Positions 22,843 through 36,699 of a stretch of 64,000 nucleotides of DNA are shown in pieces (the first letter of the stretch is position 1; every line of letters starts with the position of its first letter). Made by a program: the position numbers and the translations under genes. The notes beneath the pieces are model-generated. The model saw only the letters and a list, made by a program, of their open reading frames with translations. It searched no databases and had not been told where the DNA came from. Origin of the DNA: Anoplolepis gracilipes (lineage: Eukaryota > Arthropoda > Insecta > Hymenoptera > Formicidae); contig NC_132970.1 of assembly GCF_047496725.1 (NCBI RefSeq), positions 11,990,001 through 12,054,000 on the forward strand. Direction: 5' to 3'.

Positions 22843-25257
22843 TTGCAGCGCGAGAGTTGAAAGAGTTTTCTTTATTACTATTGAGACATGTTTGTGTTGT
22901 TATATCTGAATCTTTATCTCATCTCTATCTTTATTAAATATTAATAAAATCGATTATCATTATCACACATTTAATCAGCACATTTTTCTTTATTTTTCAT
23001 GTTATTAATTGACAAGAAACGAGATTGAAGGTGGTATATTCTGATTAAGTATTGGCCATCTATAAATAGTACATAAAGGGATTATAAGAAACAGTAAATG
23101 GATTATACGTGCAGCGTAGAATCAGAAGAGTAGATGTTAATGTTGGTAAATACCTATTAATAGTCTTTCAACGTAGACATGTTAAATTAAACGCAAGTTA
23201 TCCAAAGTGTATTTTTATAATAATATATTATTAAGTGTACTTTTATTTTAATTTTTTTATATTATGACAAATGGTCATTAAATGAATCTAAAGATATCTA
23301 AGAGGTATCAAACAAAATCTGAAAGTATCAAACCAATATAAAAATTATTGGAGAATTTGAAATTAATCAAAATACACGGTTAAAAATAGATCTGAGGTCG
23401 CAACTCTCCTAGCTTTGAAAATATAATGATATAAAATATTTTGAAATTTTTATGACCTTGAAGACGATCTTGAAAAAATTTGAAAAAATTTGGATATATT
23501 TTGATATACGGCTCCTATATACTCAAATTTTTTCAGATTTTTGGACATCTTCGTCTGCGAGATAGAAGGCAAAATAACAGTTTTTCGCATTTTTGAAGAT
23601 GGCTCACCTGCAGAAACTTAAAAAAATTGGTTGGAATATTTAGAAAAAAATAGAATACGTATTAAAAAAATTCAATGTATGTTTTTTCGTTTTAAAGTTA
23701 TAATAATATAAAAAAATAATATTTTAGAATATTTTTTACCTTGAAGATGATCTTGCAAAACTTTTCAATATACTCAAATTTTTTCCAGATTTTTGAACGA
23801 GAGGTTTCCGAGAAAAAAATTAAACGGAAAAATGAGTTTTTTTAGCCACCTAAGAAAGAGGTAGGAAGGGGAAAGGCGCTAAGGTGATAGAACTTACTTT
23901 TTTCAGTATACAAATAAGTCCTAATAGGTTTTTTTTAAAAAGTAAAGTGAGGGCATTTTGACTATTATAATGGGTAATACTTTTTACTGAATAGATAAAA
24001 AAAACTGTTTAAGTTGCTAATTATTACTAAAAAAATTTATATTAATATACAGTTTATGTTATATATAAAAATCGACTAAAACTCCATTATTCGGACACCT
24101 TATAATGCATGTACGTATATGCATTTACAAATATATACGTAGACATATATTTTTTTAATTTTTTCAATAATATATAATATTTTCAGAAAATTTGAATAAC
24201 GCAGAGAGTTTTATGATAGGTGATCGTTATTCTTCTTATAACTTTGTCAGAGGAAGATATAACTCTCTATCTGATGAAGGTCTATTCAATTATGTACAGG
24301 TAATTTTTTACATATAGTTTTTAATTTTAATAAATAATTAATAATTTTAATCTATGTGACATTTTAAGTCAATGACTCTAGTAGAAATAACTTTACAATT
24401 TTTTATGTAAAAACTATGAAAAAAATTACAATTTTTATTATTATTTTATGTAAAGATAACTGTTTAGATTATTTCTACGTATAATTGTATTTTTTATGGA
24501 ATTGTACTTGTTTTAGAATATTTCAATGTGTAATTTTTATATCAACTTATGCGATTTGGACTATATTTGTAATGTTTTATAACTTAATGTAGAAAATTGT
24601 AAATATTTTGGACTTTTAAGATTACTTATTTCTATTTATTATAATACTAATAAAAGTTTCGTAAAAGTTGTAGAAACTTGTAAAATTTTTGTAAATATTT
24701 TTTAAAACTTATTATAACTTTATTCAACTGATCATGAATTTCTACAATTTTTACAAATTTATAATTTGTTGATGAAAATTTTAATTTTTTATAAGAACAT
24801 GAATTGTTGTAAAATTATTTCCACCAAGTGAGTCAATACATTTTATAAGCAATGAGTAATAAACATTTTTATTTTTGTAATCTGTAATTAAAATTTTGTT
24901 AATACATGTTTTTCTTGATAACAGTTTGGATGATACGTGATTATATCTCTTGGCAAATATATTTTCATGAAGATTGCTTGTGAGAATTAAAATATTATAA
25001 GAAAAATAATAAATATTAAAAAGATATTAATCTTACAATACCGATAAAGGTAAATTGTTGCGCAAAAGATACTGTAATAATCTTCTTATAATAATGCGTA
25101 AAAAAAAAATATACAAGTTATAGTTATTTAAACTGCGCTAAGAAAAACGATACACTAGAAAGATAGGAAAAACTAAGAAATTTCATTTTATACTAAATAC
25201 TAGAATATATATGTATTATATGCCAAATAACGATAGCTAATGATAATAACATAAGTT

Positions 25258-25313
<56 letters not shown>
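25258..25313. repeat. (AT)n microsatellite
   Basis: About 55 bases of alternating A and T in the pseudogene B region. Confidence 0.95.
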
Positions 25314-25315
<2 letters not shown>

Positions 25316-25751
25316 ACAGTTATCATATCTAGGGGATTTTAAAACGAAATTGAAGTTTTAAATATTTCTGTATTTTGAGAAACTTTAATGCCGATTGCGT
25401 GAGAACATTAGTTTTCCAATGGTGGATGACATAATAAATTTCATATTGTTTTTTAAATTGACATAACGTATCGAAAAATTATTGTTTCAAGTTCTGCCAA
25501 CGCATTTTGAAGGTGAGAATTTGAACGTATTTTTTATCCCATTGAGTTACGTCAATTGATTCACACCATGCAGCTCATTAAACTGGACTTTCTATTAATC
25601 GATTTTATAGGTCTTTATTTTGTCATCTGCTATTAGAAAATTAATAATCTTGTTTAGTAATTACATGATCCACACGCACATTTGTGACCCTTTTTTATTT
25701 TAATTTGCGCGCGACTACACTTTATCTACCGCGCCTCTATAATTATACACT

Positions 25752-25850
25752 ATGCGTTCGAATTTTACTGCCAGTATTAAAAATCTATAGTTTACGTTAC
25801 ATACACTATACATTTCTTAGTACTGGCAGTTAATGGCAGTGAAATTCGAA
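25752..25850. mobile_element. Short palindromic MITE-like element
   Basis: CGTTCGAATTTTACTGCCAG at the left is inverted at the right by CTGGCAGTTAATGGCAG...TTCGAACG with a small gap. The length is about 99 bp. No clear target duplication was seen. It interrupts the right arm of the intron 6 foldback. Confidence 0.5.
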
Positions 25851-27347
25851 CGTAGAGACAGAGAGACACGGCGGAGACTCTCTCTCTCTAGCGCAGGACA
25901 AGAAAGGACCAGTAGGTCTAGAGCGAGTATACAGATAGCATTTATTATAGTGATAGAAAATAGTTCAGTATATTACAAGCAAAATTTACTGTACAAATCT
26001 CATACATTCGGCATTAAAAGTTTCTCATAATACAGACTTCAAGCTTTATTTTCGTTTTTCAATCATCTCGACACAATAATTATTAAGTGTGTTATAAGCG
26101 TTTAAAATTTCATATTTTTTCCTATCTTTTCACCGCTCTTTTATTGGCGGAGTGTATAACTTGAGTCATTACATTAATTAGTTTAAAAACAGCTCAACAA
26201 AATATCAATTATATTTTGCTATTACATTTTTCATACACACGCACACGCAACGCACATGTAACAAAAGGTAATGAATAATCTTCTTAAGCTTTCGACGAAA
26301 GCTGAAGAAAAGGATGATTTTCGTAAAAAAGTCATTGTGTTCTATAGCTCTATATCTGGACGAATGCTGTGAAGATCAGCACAATTGTTCTGTATTGATT
26401 ACATCAATATAGGAAAAAATAAGAAATAATAATAAAAATAAGAAATAAAGAAATTAAATTTGTGATTGGTACGATCGTAAAGCATCGTCGTATAAATACA
26501 TCGCCTGATGGCTGTTGAATGGAAGAAAAGGACGAGTTTCACTTTAAATGTAAAGCTACGTTTGTAGAAGAGACATTGATTTCTATAGCATGATATCTGG
26601 CCGAATGCTGCGAATAGTCATCAGCACATTTGTTTAAAATATAGAAAATTTTATCAAGCCCACTATATTGATTCTCACGGACGATAATAAATTATGTTAT
26701 ATGCAAAAAGATATAAAAACACATTTTTTTTTATTTTAGATGATATATCAATCACGATAGATCAATAATACATCAATCAATAAATCGATATGTTGATCAC
26801 GATAAATCGATAATATAGAGATAGGATATTTTTTTAGATTCGAAGGCTCTTATGTATCAAATGAAAACCTAGTAGAAGATTAATGTCCAAATAATATTGC
26901 AGCAATTCTCAAAACACACTTTTTTATTGTAGATGATATATCGATATGTCCACGATAAATCAATAATATAGAAATTCAATACTATAGGATCAATAATATA
27001 AGTTATTTTTTTTTAGATTCGAAGGCCCTTATTATATATCAAATGAAAGCAGAAGGTTATCCAGACGATATCGCAGTAATTCCCAAAATTTTCAATATTA
27101 ATTAACATTATTATAGAATGTAAAAGTTTTAATAAAAATATTAAAATGTATATAAATGTATTTTAATATTAAAATTTTTGTAATATATTATGATATTCTA
27201 GGGGTTATAAAATTAAATGTAGTATATTAAGATTGTATAAATAATAGAATATATTAAGACTATAGAATTATGTCAGAATCATGTGCGTGCCATAATATAA
27301 ATATTCATTTACATTTATCTGATCAACTAATCAAAATCGTGAATTAA

Positions 27348-27392
<45 letters not shown>
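27348..27392. repeat. (AT)n microsatellite
   Basis: An AT run between pseudogene B and the CYP6 gene. Confidence 0.9.
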
Positions 27393-27396
<4 letters not shown>

Positions 27397-27455
27397 ATCA
27401 ATATATAATTGTCTTTTTTATATTCTTATTAATTAATATTTTTATCATAAAGTTT

Positions 27456-28134
27456 CTAGTCTTGTAAACGACGACGGATCCTTAACCATATCCCAGATTT
27501 ACTTGTCAATGAAAAAGTAGTCGGCTCAAACTGTAAGGGAACATCAGTCTTCTCACTTAGTTCCACTTTATAATCCTTCATGAGAGTAACAAGACCTACT
27601 TTTGTTTGGGTGTAAGCAAACTTCATTCCTGTTTATAATAATGCAAAAATAAAAAGTTATATGAAAAGTATACACTATTAATAAGTTTTATACACTATAA
27701 AGTAAGCATATATTACAATGTTTTAAAAAGATGAAAGACTTTTTAATATGCATATAAAAAATATATGCATATAGCAAAATAATATATGTTACAATATATT
27801 TTATACAAATATTGTTCAATTATTAAATGTTTTATTAATCTGTTTAAATATATTACCAATACACTTTCGTGGTCCATCGCCGAAAGGTAGGTAAGGGTCT
27901 TTTTCATGAGGCTTTTTATTTTCATCAAGAAATCGATCCGGGTCAAATGCATTTGGATTTTTATAATAAAGCGGATCATGCTGGATTGCATAAATAGGCA
28001 CGAGAATTTTTGTGCCTTTTTCTAAAACAATATTTGAATCGCGAATTTTGTACGATTTTTCGCAGATTCTTTGTAATGAACCAATGGGCGGATACTTCCT
28101 AAGCGTTTCTAAAAGTGTAGTATTTTTTAAAATC

Positions 28135-28180
<46 letters not shown>

Positions 28181-28186
28181 TATACA

Positions 28187-28226
<40 letters not shown>

Positions 28227-29016
28227 TATGTTATATATTTTTTATCAATTTCTTCATATTACTGTAAATACAATTATATAATAATTTGTAATTGTGTTAA
28301 TATATAAAATCATGTGTCGTTCTACATTTTTTGTTTAAGTTTTATATATACAAAGCTCAAAATACATATTAATAAAAAATAATGTAATTTGAAATAAAAG
28401 TAAATAAAAAATTATTGATAAATAACTTCTTTTTATCTTCCGAATTTAATTTTTATAACAATTTTTTGACATTGAACCTTAGAATTATGTTATGTTAGAT
28501 TAGTGGCCAACCGTTAATAATAATTATAATAAAATGAGTAATCAGTGATCTCACTAGCAATTACTGAATTTTGTAAACATATTTATAATACATTATATTT
28601 TTCAATCATCATTTTTATTTGGGTGAAAACTTACCACGAACGACACAATGGAGATATTTCATTTCAGATATAATATCGTAAGAGAAACAGCCGTGTTTCT
28701 TGTAGGCAGTCTGTATTTCGTCGTATAACTTTTCTTGAATTTCAGGATTAGCAGCCAACTCATATATACTGAAGCCCATAGCCGTCGATGAAGTATCGAA
28801 GCCAGCGAAAAAGAACATAAAAGTCTGAGCTGCGATGAGTTTGTCATCGATGACTGAAACATATATCAAAATGATTGATTTTTTTATGCCATTGCAAACT
28901 AATTATTTATAGAAATATAAATAAATTATATAAATAAAATACATAAATAAGTCATTTTTTACACATACACACACACACACACGCACACACGCACACACGC
29001 GCACACGCGCACATAG

Positions 29017-29075
<59 letters not shown>

Positions 29076-32000
29076 CGTCTAAAAATTTAATCAATTTATA
29101 TTCAAATTTACAAAAGCTTAGCTTTCTTCTCTGATTATGTTTTGCATATAAATAGATTGTCATCAGTTATATGTGTACTTATTATTAATTATATATGTAT
29201 AATTCTAAATAATGATAAATAGCATTAGAAAATATCTAAGTTATAATATTATTAAAAATATAAATATTTATTTAATTATGTAAACTTAATTTTTAATTAC
29301 ATATTAATATATATATAATTATATATAATTAAATACATAATTATAAATATTTTATAATTAAATATATGTATAAACTGCAGAATAAAAGTATCTTAAATAA
29401 ATAACGAGATCTTTTTATACCTATATTGTTAGAATCAGATGCCACATTTTGTGATTGTGTTAGTGCACAGTCTTCCGTCTTGGTTTCCTTAATTTTTAAG
29501 TTTATCAAAGCTTGTATAATATCATTTCGTGTTGCGTTATTTACTTGTCTATATGTAATTATTTCTTTCACTATCCTCATGAAGTAGACACTAACCTTTA
29601 TAAGAGAGAAATGCAACAAATATAAATTAAAATTTAAATTAAATAAACAGATTTGTTTTTCTTGCTATTTACTTGTAATAATATTAATAAATTAATACAT
29701 TACATCCCGAGGTATTAAGCACATCGAAAACCGTTTGAATATTCCGGGGATGTATTCACGTATATATCTCTTTATTTTTATCTCCAAGGACATATCCACG
29801 ACCTTTTTACACATTTTTAGAAATTCGGAATTACCATTTTGTATCGAGTTAACTTTGAATCCGAAAAAACAAGTTGCAATGATCTCGATGGTAAATTTCA
29901 TAGAAAGATTTCGAAATTCGACGGGCTCTTCGTTATCTGCATATTGATCTACAAATTGCTAAAGACAGTTACTATTAGTTTACTATTAGTTTAGTGCAAG
30001 ATCTGTAACTTGACAAATAGTGCGTGAAAATGTTATTTTATTGTTAGTATTTAAAACTGTTTTGTTGTAGGAGCAATGCATTTTGAGAATTTTTTGGGAT
30101 GGATTTTGTTTTGCTACATTTAATGAGTTTCAAAGCTTTGTATTTAATAAATTTTATGCCGCGGATGTTATATTTAAATTAGCTTATAATTATAAAATTT
30201 TTATTTAATATTACTTGGAATTAATTTATATTTACACAAAATTTTACTATAGCTATACTATAGCTATACTATTGCTATACTAAAAATAATATAGATTTAC
30301 AGATTAAATATAAAATTCTCTCTCCTTTTTTCTTTTTCTCCCTCTTAAATATTTATAATATTTAAATTATTATATTATATATTCTCAATATAATATAATG
30401 ACTGCCAAGTTAAAGTTGGATTTATCACAACATATTTCTTTTTAAAAGATTAAGTTTGAACATAAATAATGTACAAATGTAATAGAACGTGTTATATGCA
30501 TAATCGTTATCTTCATAAATTATTTCTTATTTATATTCATAAATTACTTTATATTTATTATTTATTTTTATTATTAATTATAAATTCTATATTTTTTTAT
30601 AAGTAGGTAACATGATTAGAACGACCAAACTAGCCAATAAATTCTTTATTTAATACTACGACTTTTCGACCATTTGGTTGTGGTCCTTTTCAAGTGTCAC
30701 TATAATGAATAACAAATTAATAATAAATTAAGCACAGAAGATAAACGCGACAAAATCGATCAAAGACAAATTAACTTGGTACATACATTCGAGTAAAACA
30801 AAGATGTATAACAATGTGTTGTACACGTGGAAGGTAATTAAACATTTCGCTGTTGTAAATATTAATAAGACGAACCAACAAGTGACGAAACACGTCTTGT
30901 CAAAACAAATCTTGAAACTGAACTGCCGATTTTTTAAAAGAACATTTTAAACGACCTTTATTATCTTGTTGTAAATATTATTTAGATTTTCTGTGTGTCT
31001 CTTTGTAAGTTTATTGTGTTGTTGTTAAGTTTCTTGATAAAAACATTTCGGCTCTATTTCTCTCTTTTTTACAAATTTCTCGTTGTGTAAAATATATGGG
31101 CTATCCCACTCAAATTTATGTCCGAATTCTGATCTATGTTTACTAATTACAGATTGACCCGAAGGATGCAATTTAATATTTTTAAAATGTTCTTTAAGCC
31201 GTGTGCGTAAATGTCTTATAGTTTGGCCTATGTAAAACGCATCACAATCCTTACAACAAATTTTATATACGACATTAGTTCTATTATCAATGTGTAACAT
31301 ATCTTTGCCACGTCTTATCAATGTGTTAAGCTTATTAGTTACTATCGAAGCAACATTTAAACCAGTATCACGTATTGAACCGCGCAAACAAGAACTAAAA
31401 TACTACCTTAACATAAGGTAGTAACATAAAAAAGGTGTTCGGCTGTAATTTTTTCGTACATTCATGAACATTAGTGGTTTTACGGTTTTTCAAAACATTA
31501 ATCCTTTTTTGGATGTGTCACTCAACAAATTGTTCAGGGAAACAATTATTACGTAACGTTTTACAAACTATATTTATATTCTCTTTGTGAGATCTGGCAT
31601 CCGAGAGCAATAAGGCGTGATCAACGAGATGATATATAGTATTTATTTTATACTTCGTTGGGTGGTTAGAATGATAGGCTTCTTAAACCAGTTAATTATA
31701 AGTGTGTTGTCGACACGCATAATCGTTGTATTTAAAAAACTAATGGAATTGTTATGTTCTATTTCAAAAGTAAATTTCAATCGAGAGTGAAAATTATTAA
31801 AGATCTCTACCATCTCATCTATGCCTGTGTGCGGAACTACTGCAAAAATGTCGTCAACATATCGATAATAGGCGGCGACGTTAAAACCTAAAGAATGTAG
31901 ACAATGTGACTCTAGGTCATCCATGACTATGTCGGCTAAAATCGGGGATAAGGGAGAACCCATAGGACTTCCAAAGATTTGTTCATAAAAATGGCCATTA

Positions 32001-33840
32001 AAACTAAAACTGGTCGAGTCCAAAATCAATTCTATTATACGTAAAAATTGAGGGAGAGTAAAGCTCGTGATGGGAGTAATGTCTTTCTAACGTTTCTTGA
32101 TGGCACTCAAAACTAAATCCTTAGGGATATTAGTAAATAAAGAACTCACGTCCAATGATATTATCAAATCATTGTTATCGATAATAGTATCCTTGATCTT
32201 AGTGAAAAAGGACCAACATTAATATGTGAGGTTGGCTTTTTTATTGATCTATGTAGTATGCCATGTATGTATGTGGAGACGTTATCCAAAGAGCTACCAA
32301 CAGACGAAACAATAACTCTTAAAGGAAATCTTGGTTTATGGATCTTGGGTAGACCATAACAGCGAGATAGATTACCGTTAGTGCACTTAAGATGTTTGTA
32401 CGTTCTTTCATCAATCAATTCATTATCAAACCATGATTTTAATAGTGTATTTATCTTATTCGTAAGCGGTTTAATTGGATCTTTATTTATCTTTCTGTAG
32501 GTAAGTTCATCATTCAATAACAATTCCATTTGTAGCAAATAATCAGTCTTATTCATTACCACAGTGGCTTGACCCTTGTCAGCCTTGGTGACTAAAATGT
32601 CTTTATTGTCAAATAAAAACTTTTTTGAACGTGAAAAAGCACCAAGAATATGCTTGTCGACATAACTTAAGTGTTTTTTCGAACTCAAAAATCTCTGGAG
32701 TGTATTAGCAACAGAAATTCTCGTTGTTTCTAACGAATCAGTGGGAATCTTATCTGAACAAGACTCAAAATTCTTGACAACTTCTAGTACAAAATTGACT
32801 CGATCATTACTGCGTGACGAATTAATAGGTAACGCAAAATTATCACCCAAGCTCAGAAGCATGGATACATTGTCGGGAATTGTCTTACTACTAATGTTCA
32901 CAGGCCATTTAGATGTGTCAATGTTTGAAAAAGAATCTTCTTTGGAAGGATTTTTTTATAAAACTTTGATACTTGTATAAAATAAAACCATTTTACTAAA
33001 AATATTATGCTCATAAAAAAATGTATTGAAAATGGCATATGAGATACCTTCAACTTTTCTGACACTTCTGTTATTAATTCAAATACGTGTCGAATTTTGT
33101 TGGGTGCAAAAAGTGGGGTGAGCTTCGTGCGTAATTTTCGCCATCGTTGTCCACTCAAATTTACTAAATGTGCGCTAAGTGGATCAGCGTGTTCGTTTAT
33201 CATTATGCCACGATCTAAATAGAATTATGAATAAATAATTACAATCATTAAATGTAATTATGTTTATTAGAATATATTACCGCTATGAAAATTGTATTAA
33301 AATTTTATTATATATTGCTTAAAAAATTAAGGCTACTTGTATATTATCGTAATTATAGGAACAGAAGAAAAAATAAATGATAAAAACGGATGCACTAAAA
33401 ATTTCAGGAAACTAATTATTGCAATAACAAAGGTCTATAGCTAGCAGAACAGCTTGGATAAAAATATCTGTAGAATAGAAAAGAAAAAAAGCTAAAACAG
33501 TTAAAAGACGAGATTTTGTGATTAAAAAAGAAGAGAGTGACTTACTTTGAAAGTAGATAAAGTCTTTCACGAGAACACACTTAATTAGTTTCGGATCTCT
33601 CAACAGAAGGACCGGTGTTGCAAGCTCGTATATACCGACAAACGGATAACCTTCGTACTTTGTATATATCATTTGAAGGCTTTCAGCAACTGTAATCTTT
33701 AGCATCGATAAATTTTGGATATTTTTGAAAAATGAAAATTTAGAACCAGGCACATTTCTTCTTAACCAATAGGTATAAAGTCTCCAATAATAATACAATA
33801 ATAAGATACACGATAATATCAGCAGCAATAATAGAACCAT
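27456..33840 (-). CDS. CYP6: Cytochrome P450, CYP6 family (CYP6AS-like), second complete gene
   Basis: A microsomal CYP3-clan monooxygenase, paralogue of the gene at 14423-20382. Exons are 33840-33546, 33214-33048, 29958-29704, 29595-29421, 28853-28635, 28108-27857 and 27628-27456. All are GT-AG and in phase, giving 511 residues. Motifs are an N-terminal anchor, WRKLR in helix C (W123), a canonical I-helix AGFDTSS (Thr318), ETLRKYPP (371-374), the FDPDRF meander and FGDGPRKCIG with heme cysteine 453. Compared with the paralogue it has one extra codon in exon 4 and one fewer in exon 6. Intron 2 holds a 2.3-kb Penelope-like insertion on the same strand, which splicing must remove. Its promoter is at 34230-34275. 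This looks like the more normal of the two CYP6 proteins. Confidence 0.92.
28138..28226. repeat. (AT)n microsatellite
   Basis: Two AT runs separated by a short break, beside exon 6 of the second CYP6 gene. Confidence 0.95.
28970..29073. repeat. (CA/CG)n-(AT)n compound microsatellite
   Basis: A CA/CG run followed by an AT run in intron 4 of the second CYP6 gene. Confidence 0.95.
30602..32949 (-). mobile_element. Penelope-like retroelement, 5'-truncated, in CYP6 intron 2
   Basis: It is bounded by an 11-bp duplication ATTTTTTTATA (30591-30601 and 32950-32960). The other CYP6 gene keeps the empty site. Three minus-strand frames cover it: 32901-32164 with GLPKIHKPRFPLRVIVSS; 32029-31643 with GSPMGSPLSPILADIVM and the catalytic YRYVDD; and 31387-31025 with the GIY-YIG start VVYKICCKDCDAFYIGQT. 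The order reverse transcriptase then GIY-YIG nuclease is diagnostic of Penelope-like elements. Breaks between the frames make it non-functional. The tail (30656-30694) has a decayed hammerhead-like layout. Confidence 0.92.
30656..30694 (-). other. Decayed hammerhead-like motif in the Penelope-like tail
   Basis: The minus strand reads CTTGAAAAG, stem GACCA/TGGTC, then GAAAAGTC. This is the same layout as at 2376-2409, but the core bases depart from CUGANGA, so activity is unlikely. Confidence 0.35.
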
Positions 33841-34229
33841 TTTTACAGTAACGGATTAATACCATAAAATATTTACTATTAAAGTATCTGAAATGCAAAT
33901 AAATTATGTAATTACTTTTACAAGTAACTATTAAATAAAGTTAAAAGAAATTAAATTAAATTTTATTTTATAACTGAACACAATGTCTCACATATTTTAT
34001 TATAGACCTATATACGTATTATGTTGAATATCGAATAACTTATCAATCTTGTATACGTTTCATATAAAAGTAAATAGACAAATGTGTTAAAAATGCTTTC
34101 TAACTTATAATAAGAATAGTGGTACATTGACATACTTTGATTATACTTATTTTTTTTAAATGCGTTTAAAATTATAAAAATGTTGTTTGTCTGTTTCTCT
34201 GGTTAATATTTCAAGATTCGAAAGATGCG

Positions 34230-34275
34230 CGCATAACTGTAAGCTATATGCAGAGAAACGCAGCATTATATACCT
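34230..34275 (-). promoter_or_regulatory. Core promoter of the second CYP6 gene
   Basis: TATATAAT (34272-34265, minus) and an ACAGTT initiator centred at 34238, about 398 bases upstream of the start codon. The arrangement is the same as at 20790-20835. Confidence 0.6.
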
Positions 34276-35652
34276 ACTCTTGCATAACACCAATACGCAA
34301 GTCTGGTTTTTGGATCAAGGTTTCATAATGAAGTTACTTTCTTTTAGTTAAATAAGATGTTTTCTCTTACTTTTTTTATTTATCATTGATATTTTTTATT
34401 TACAATGATAACTGCAGCATTGTGTGTGTGTGGATAAATAGCATCTAATCGGTCACTTTAATATTTATATATGTATTTATTCAAGTAAATATATTTATTA
34501 TAAATAATAATTAAATAAATTTAAAAAAACTTTTCGTTTTTGAACTGATATAATACATTGATCTCTATTTAAAATAAATATTAATAATTTTGATGTACTT
34601 AAACATATACCCTCTGTCCAAAAAGAAACCGAACTTTTCGAAAATAGAAGAAACAAATAATGCCATCTGCTTTATCTTATTTGCCATTTGATCAATTAGA
34701 AACCGAGTTATAGTACCAAGAGTCACAGTGGTTTTGTCGAACGGTCAGAAAATGAATTTCAAATAAAGAACTGCGATTGACTTTTGTGTTAAACTGGATA
34801 AAAGTTTTACTCAAACGCATCAAATGCTTTAAAAAGCATACAGTAATGAATGCTTATCCCTACTCAAGTTTACGAGGAGGAGGATTACACACAAAATGAT
34901 TTGTAACTTCGATAAATATAAAGCCATGTGTGCTATTCTACCTTTTTGTTTGTTTGTTATTTGTATAATACACGAAGTTTTTAATAATAAAAAAAGCCTA
35001 TGTGATTATACGAAAAATTGTTGATAAAAACAACTTATATCTTATCTTTTAAATATAATTTTTTAGTTTAATGTCTTCCATTGACACAACCTACATAGAA
35101 AATTGTCTGTAAAGTTGTTGTTACGATGCCAATAATTTTTGCACTAGCTTATTTTTGAAAAATTAGATACAGAAAGATGCGATAACATTGTGCTATTAAA
35201 CTCATATAAGTTCTAATTTTAAAAACGACCAATTGATGACAATATGTTAACATTGATTTACTACTCGCATACAAAAGATTTAACAGCAATTTATATTTTT
35301 GTCGATTTGTTATTTACAATTAACGGCACATTGACAATTTATAGACGTTATGGAACATACTATTATAATATATTGTAACGTTATTTCATGACATCTTTTG
35401 ATAAATATTTTTTCAATGATTAAAAATATATAATAAATCAATAAAATTTAAATAACTCAATTTATAAAATTTAAGATTTTATATATATGAAGATTAGGTT
35501 TTTTTATTTTACATCTTAACTAGATGTAAAAAGTTGATTTTCACTTATTCGGATATTCATCTGTGTTTAAACAATTAATTCAAGATCTGGAATCTTTTGA
35601 TCGTTAATTGTACGTAAAACAAATATATAATATATGCATTAATTTGTTCAAT

Positions 35653-36275
35653 ATGATATTAAATCACGCTTGGTTATCTAGAATATTTGCCATAGATTAC
35701 TTGCTACAACACACGACGCATAAATCTTCTGATATTTTATCACTGCTAGCTGCTATTACTTGTATTATTTGTATTTTTACATTAAGTCTGAAAATAAAAG
35801 CTTTTGATAAAATAACCTTGGCAGTATTGTTTAACTTGAAAAACGGTATACAGATTCCTACTAGGACTTGGTACATACAGAAGTAAGTATGATTGTTTGT
35901 ATAATTTTATAAGCAATTGTGAATTTTGTAAACAAAAATTATACATTGTAATTGAACATTACACAAATTTTAACAACTAATTTTTAATTTCTTTTTAACA
36001 TTGTAATTTCTCTATTTTTTTCTAAAATTTTTTGGTCAGAATATATCATAGGCGTGCTTTCTTTTTCTCTCTTTCTCTGTTCAAGTATTCAAGTTATACA
36101 TATACAGCATATATGTACAAAATTCTATTTGAAATTATAATTTTATTTTATAATGATTTAAAGATCATCATCAATTATCGAGCAAACTGAAGATGCTATG
36201 GATGCTTTGTTGGATGTTTCGATTGTGTCTATACCCATAAAACTAAAAAGAAAATTGAGACAAAATCTTTCATGA
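35653..36275 (+). CDS. Small two-exon membrane protein, unknown (copy 2)
   Basis: Not recognised. This is the duplicate of 22219-22842: exon 1 35653-35882, exon 2 36164-36275, the same splice sites and the same 113-residue product, with Pro replaced by Ser before the hydrophobic segment and one silent change in exon 2. It lies between the CYP6 promoter and the aldo-keto reductase, transcribed in the same direction as the reductase. It may be real, or a conserved flank hitchhiking with the duplication. Confidence 0.4.
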
Positions 36276-36699
36276 TTGCAGCGCGAGAGTCGAAAGAGTT
36301 TTCTTTATTACTATTGAGACATGTTTGTGTTGTTATATCTGAATCTTTATCTCATCTCTATCTTTATTAAATATTAATAAAATTGATTATTATTATCACA
36401 CATTTAACCAGCACTTTTTTCTTTATTTTTTATGTTATTAATTGATAAGAAACGAGATCGAAGGTGGTTCTGATTAAGTATTGGCTATTTATAAATAGTA
36501 CATAAATGGATTATAAAAAACAGTAGATGGATAATACGTGCAGCGTAGAATCAGAAGAGTAGATGTTAATGTTGGTAAATACCTATTAATACTCTTTCAA
36601 CGTAGACATGCCAAATTCATTGCAAGTTATTGAAAGTGTATTTTTATAATAATATGTTATTAAATGTATTTTCATTTTAATTTTTCTATATTATAAATT

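Larger units (their letters stand above)
14395..23265. repeat. Segmental duplication block 1 (CYP6 gene, promoter, small ORF)
   Basis: The block matches 27425-36700 in order and orientation. Identity is very high (few differences per hundred bases) from about 19.5 to 23.2 kb versus 33.0 to 36.7 kb, and clearly lower over exons 3-7. Extra sequence in block 1 is two MITEs in intron 2 and one in intron 6; block 2 carries a Penelope-like insertion. Confidence 0.85.
24187..27106 (+). pseudogene. F-box only protein 21-like pseudogene, copy B
   Basis: Remnants of the last four exons of the F-box-21-like gene. The exon at 24187-24300 (ENLNNAESF ... LFNYVQ) is still open but lacks nine bases at its 5' end. 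The next, near 24940-25055, has lost its acceptor (AG to TG) and has TGA in place of a tryptophan codon. The YccV exon near 26430-26730 is riddled with stops. The last exon is broken into pieces between 26740 and 27106, the final piece keeping homology to the stop codon of copy A. It lies tail-to-tail with the intact CYP6 gene at 27456. Confidence 0.85.

Noticed and set aside
28012..29163. ORFs rich in Tyr-Ile and Cys-Val repeats (also at 16852 and 17196)
   Set aside because: Microsatellite translations overlapping the real CYP6 exons on the other strand.
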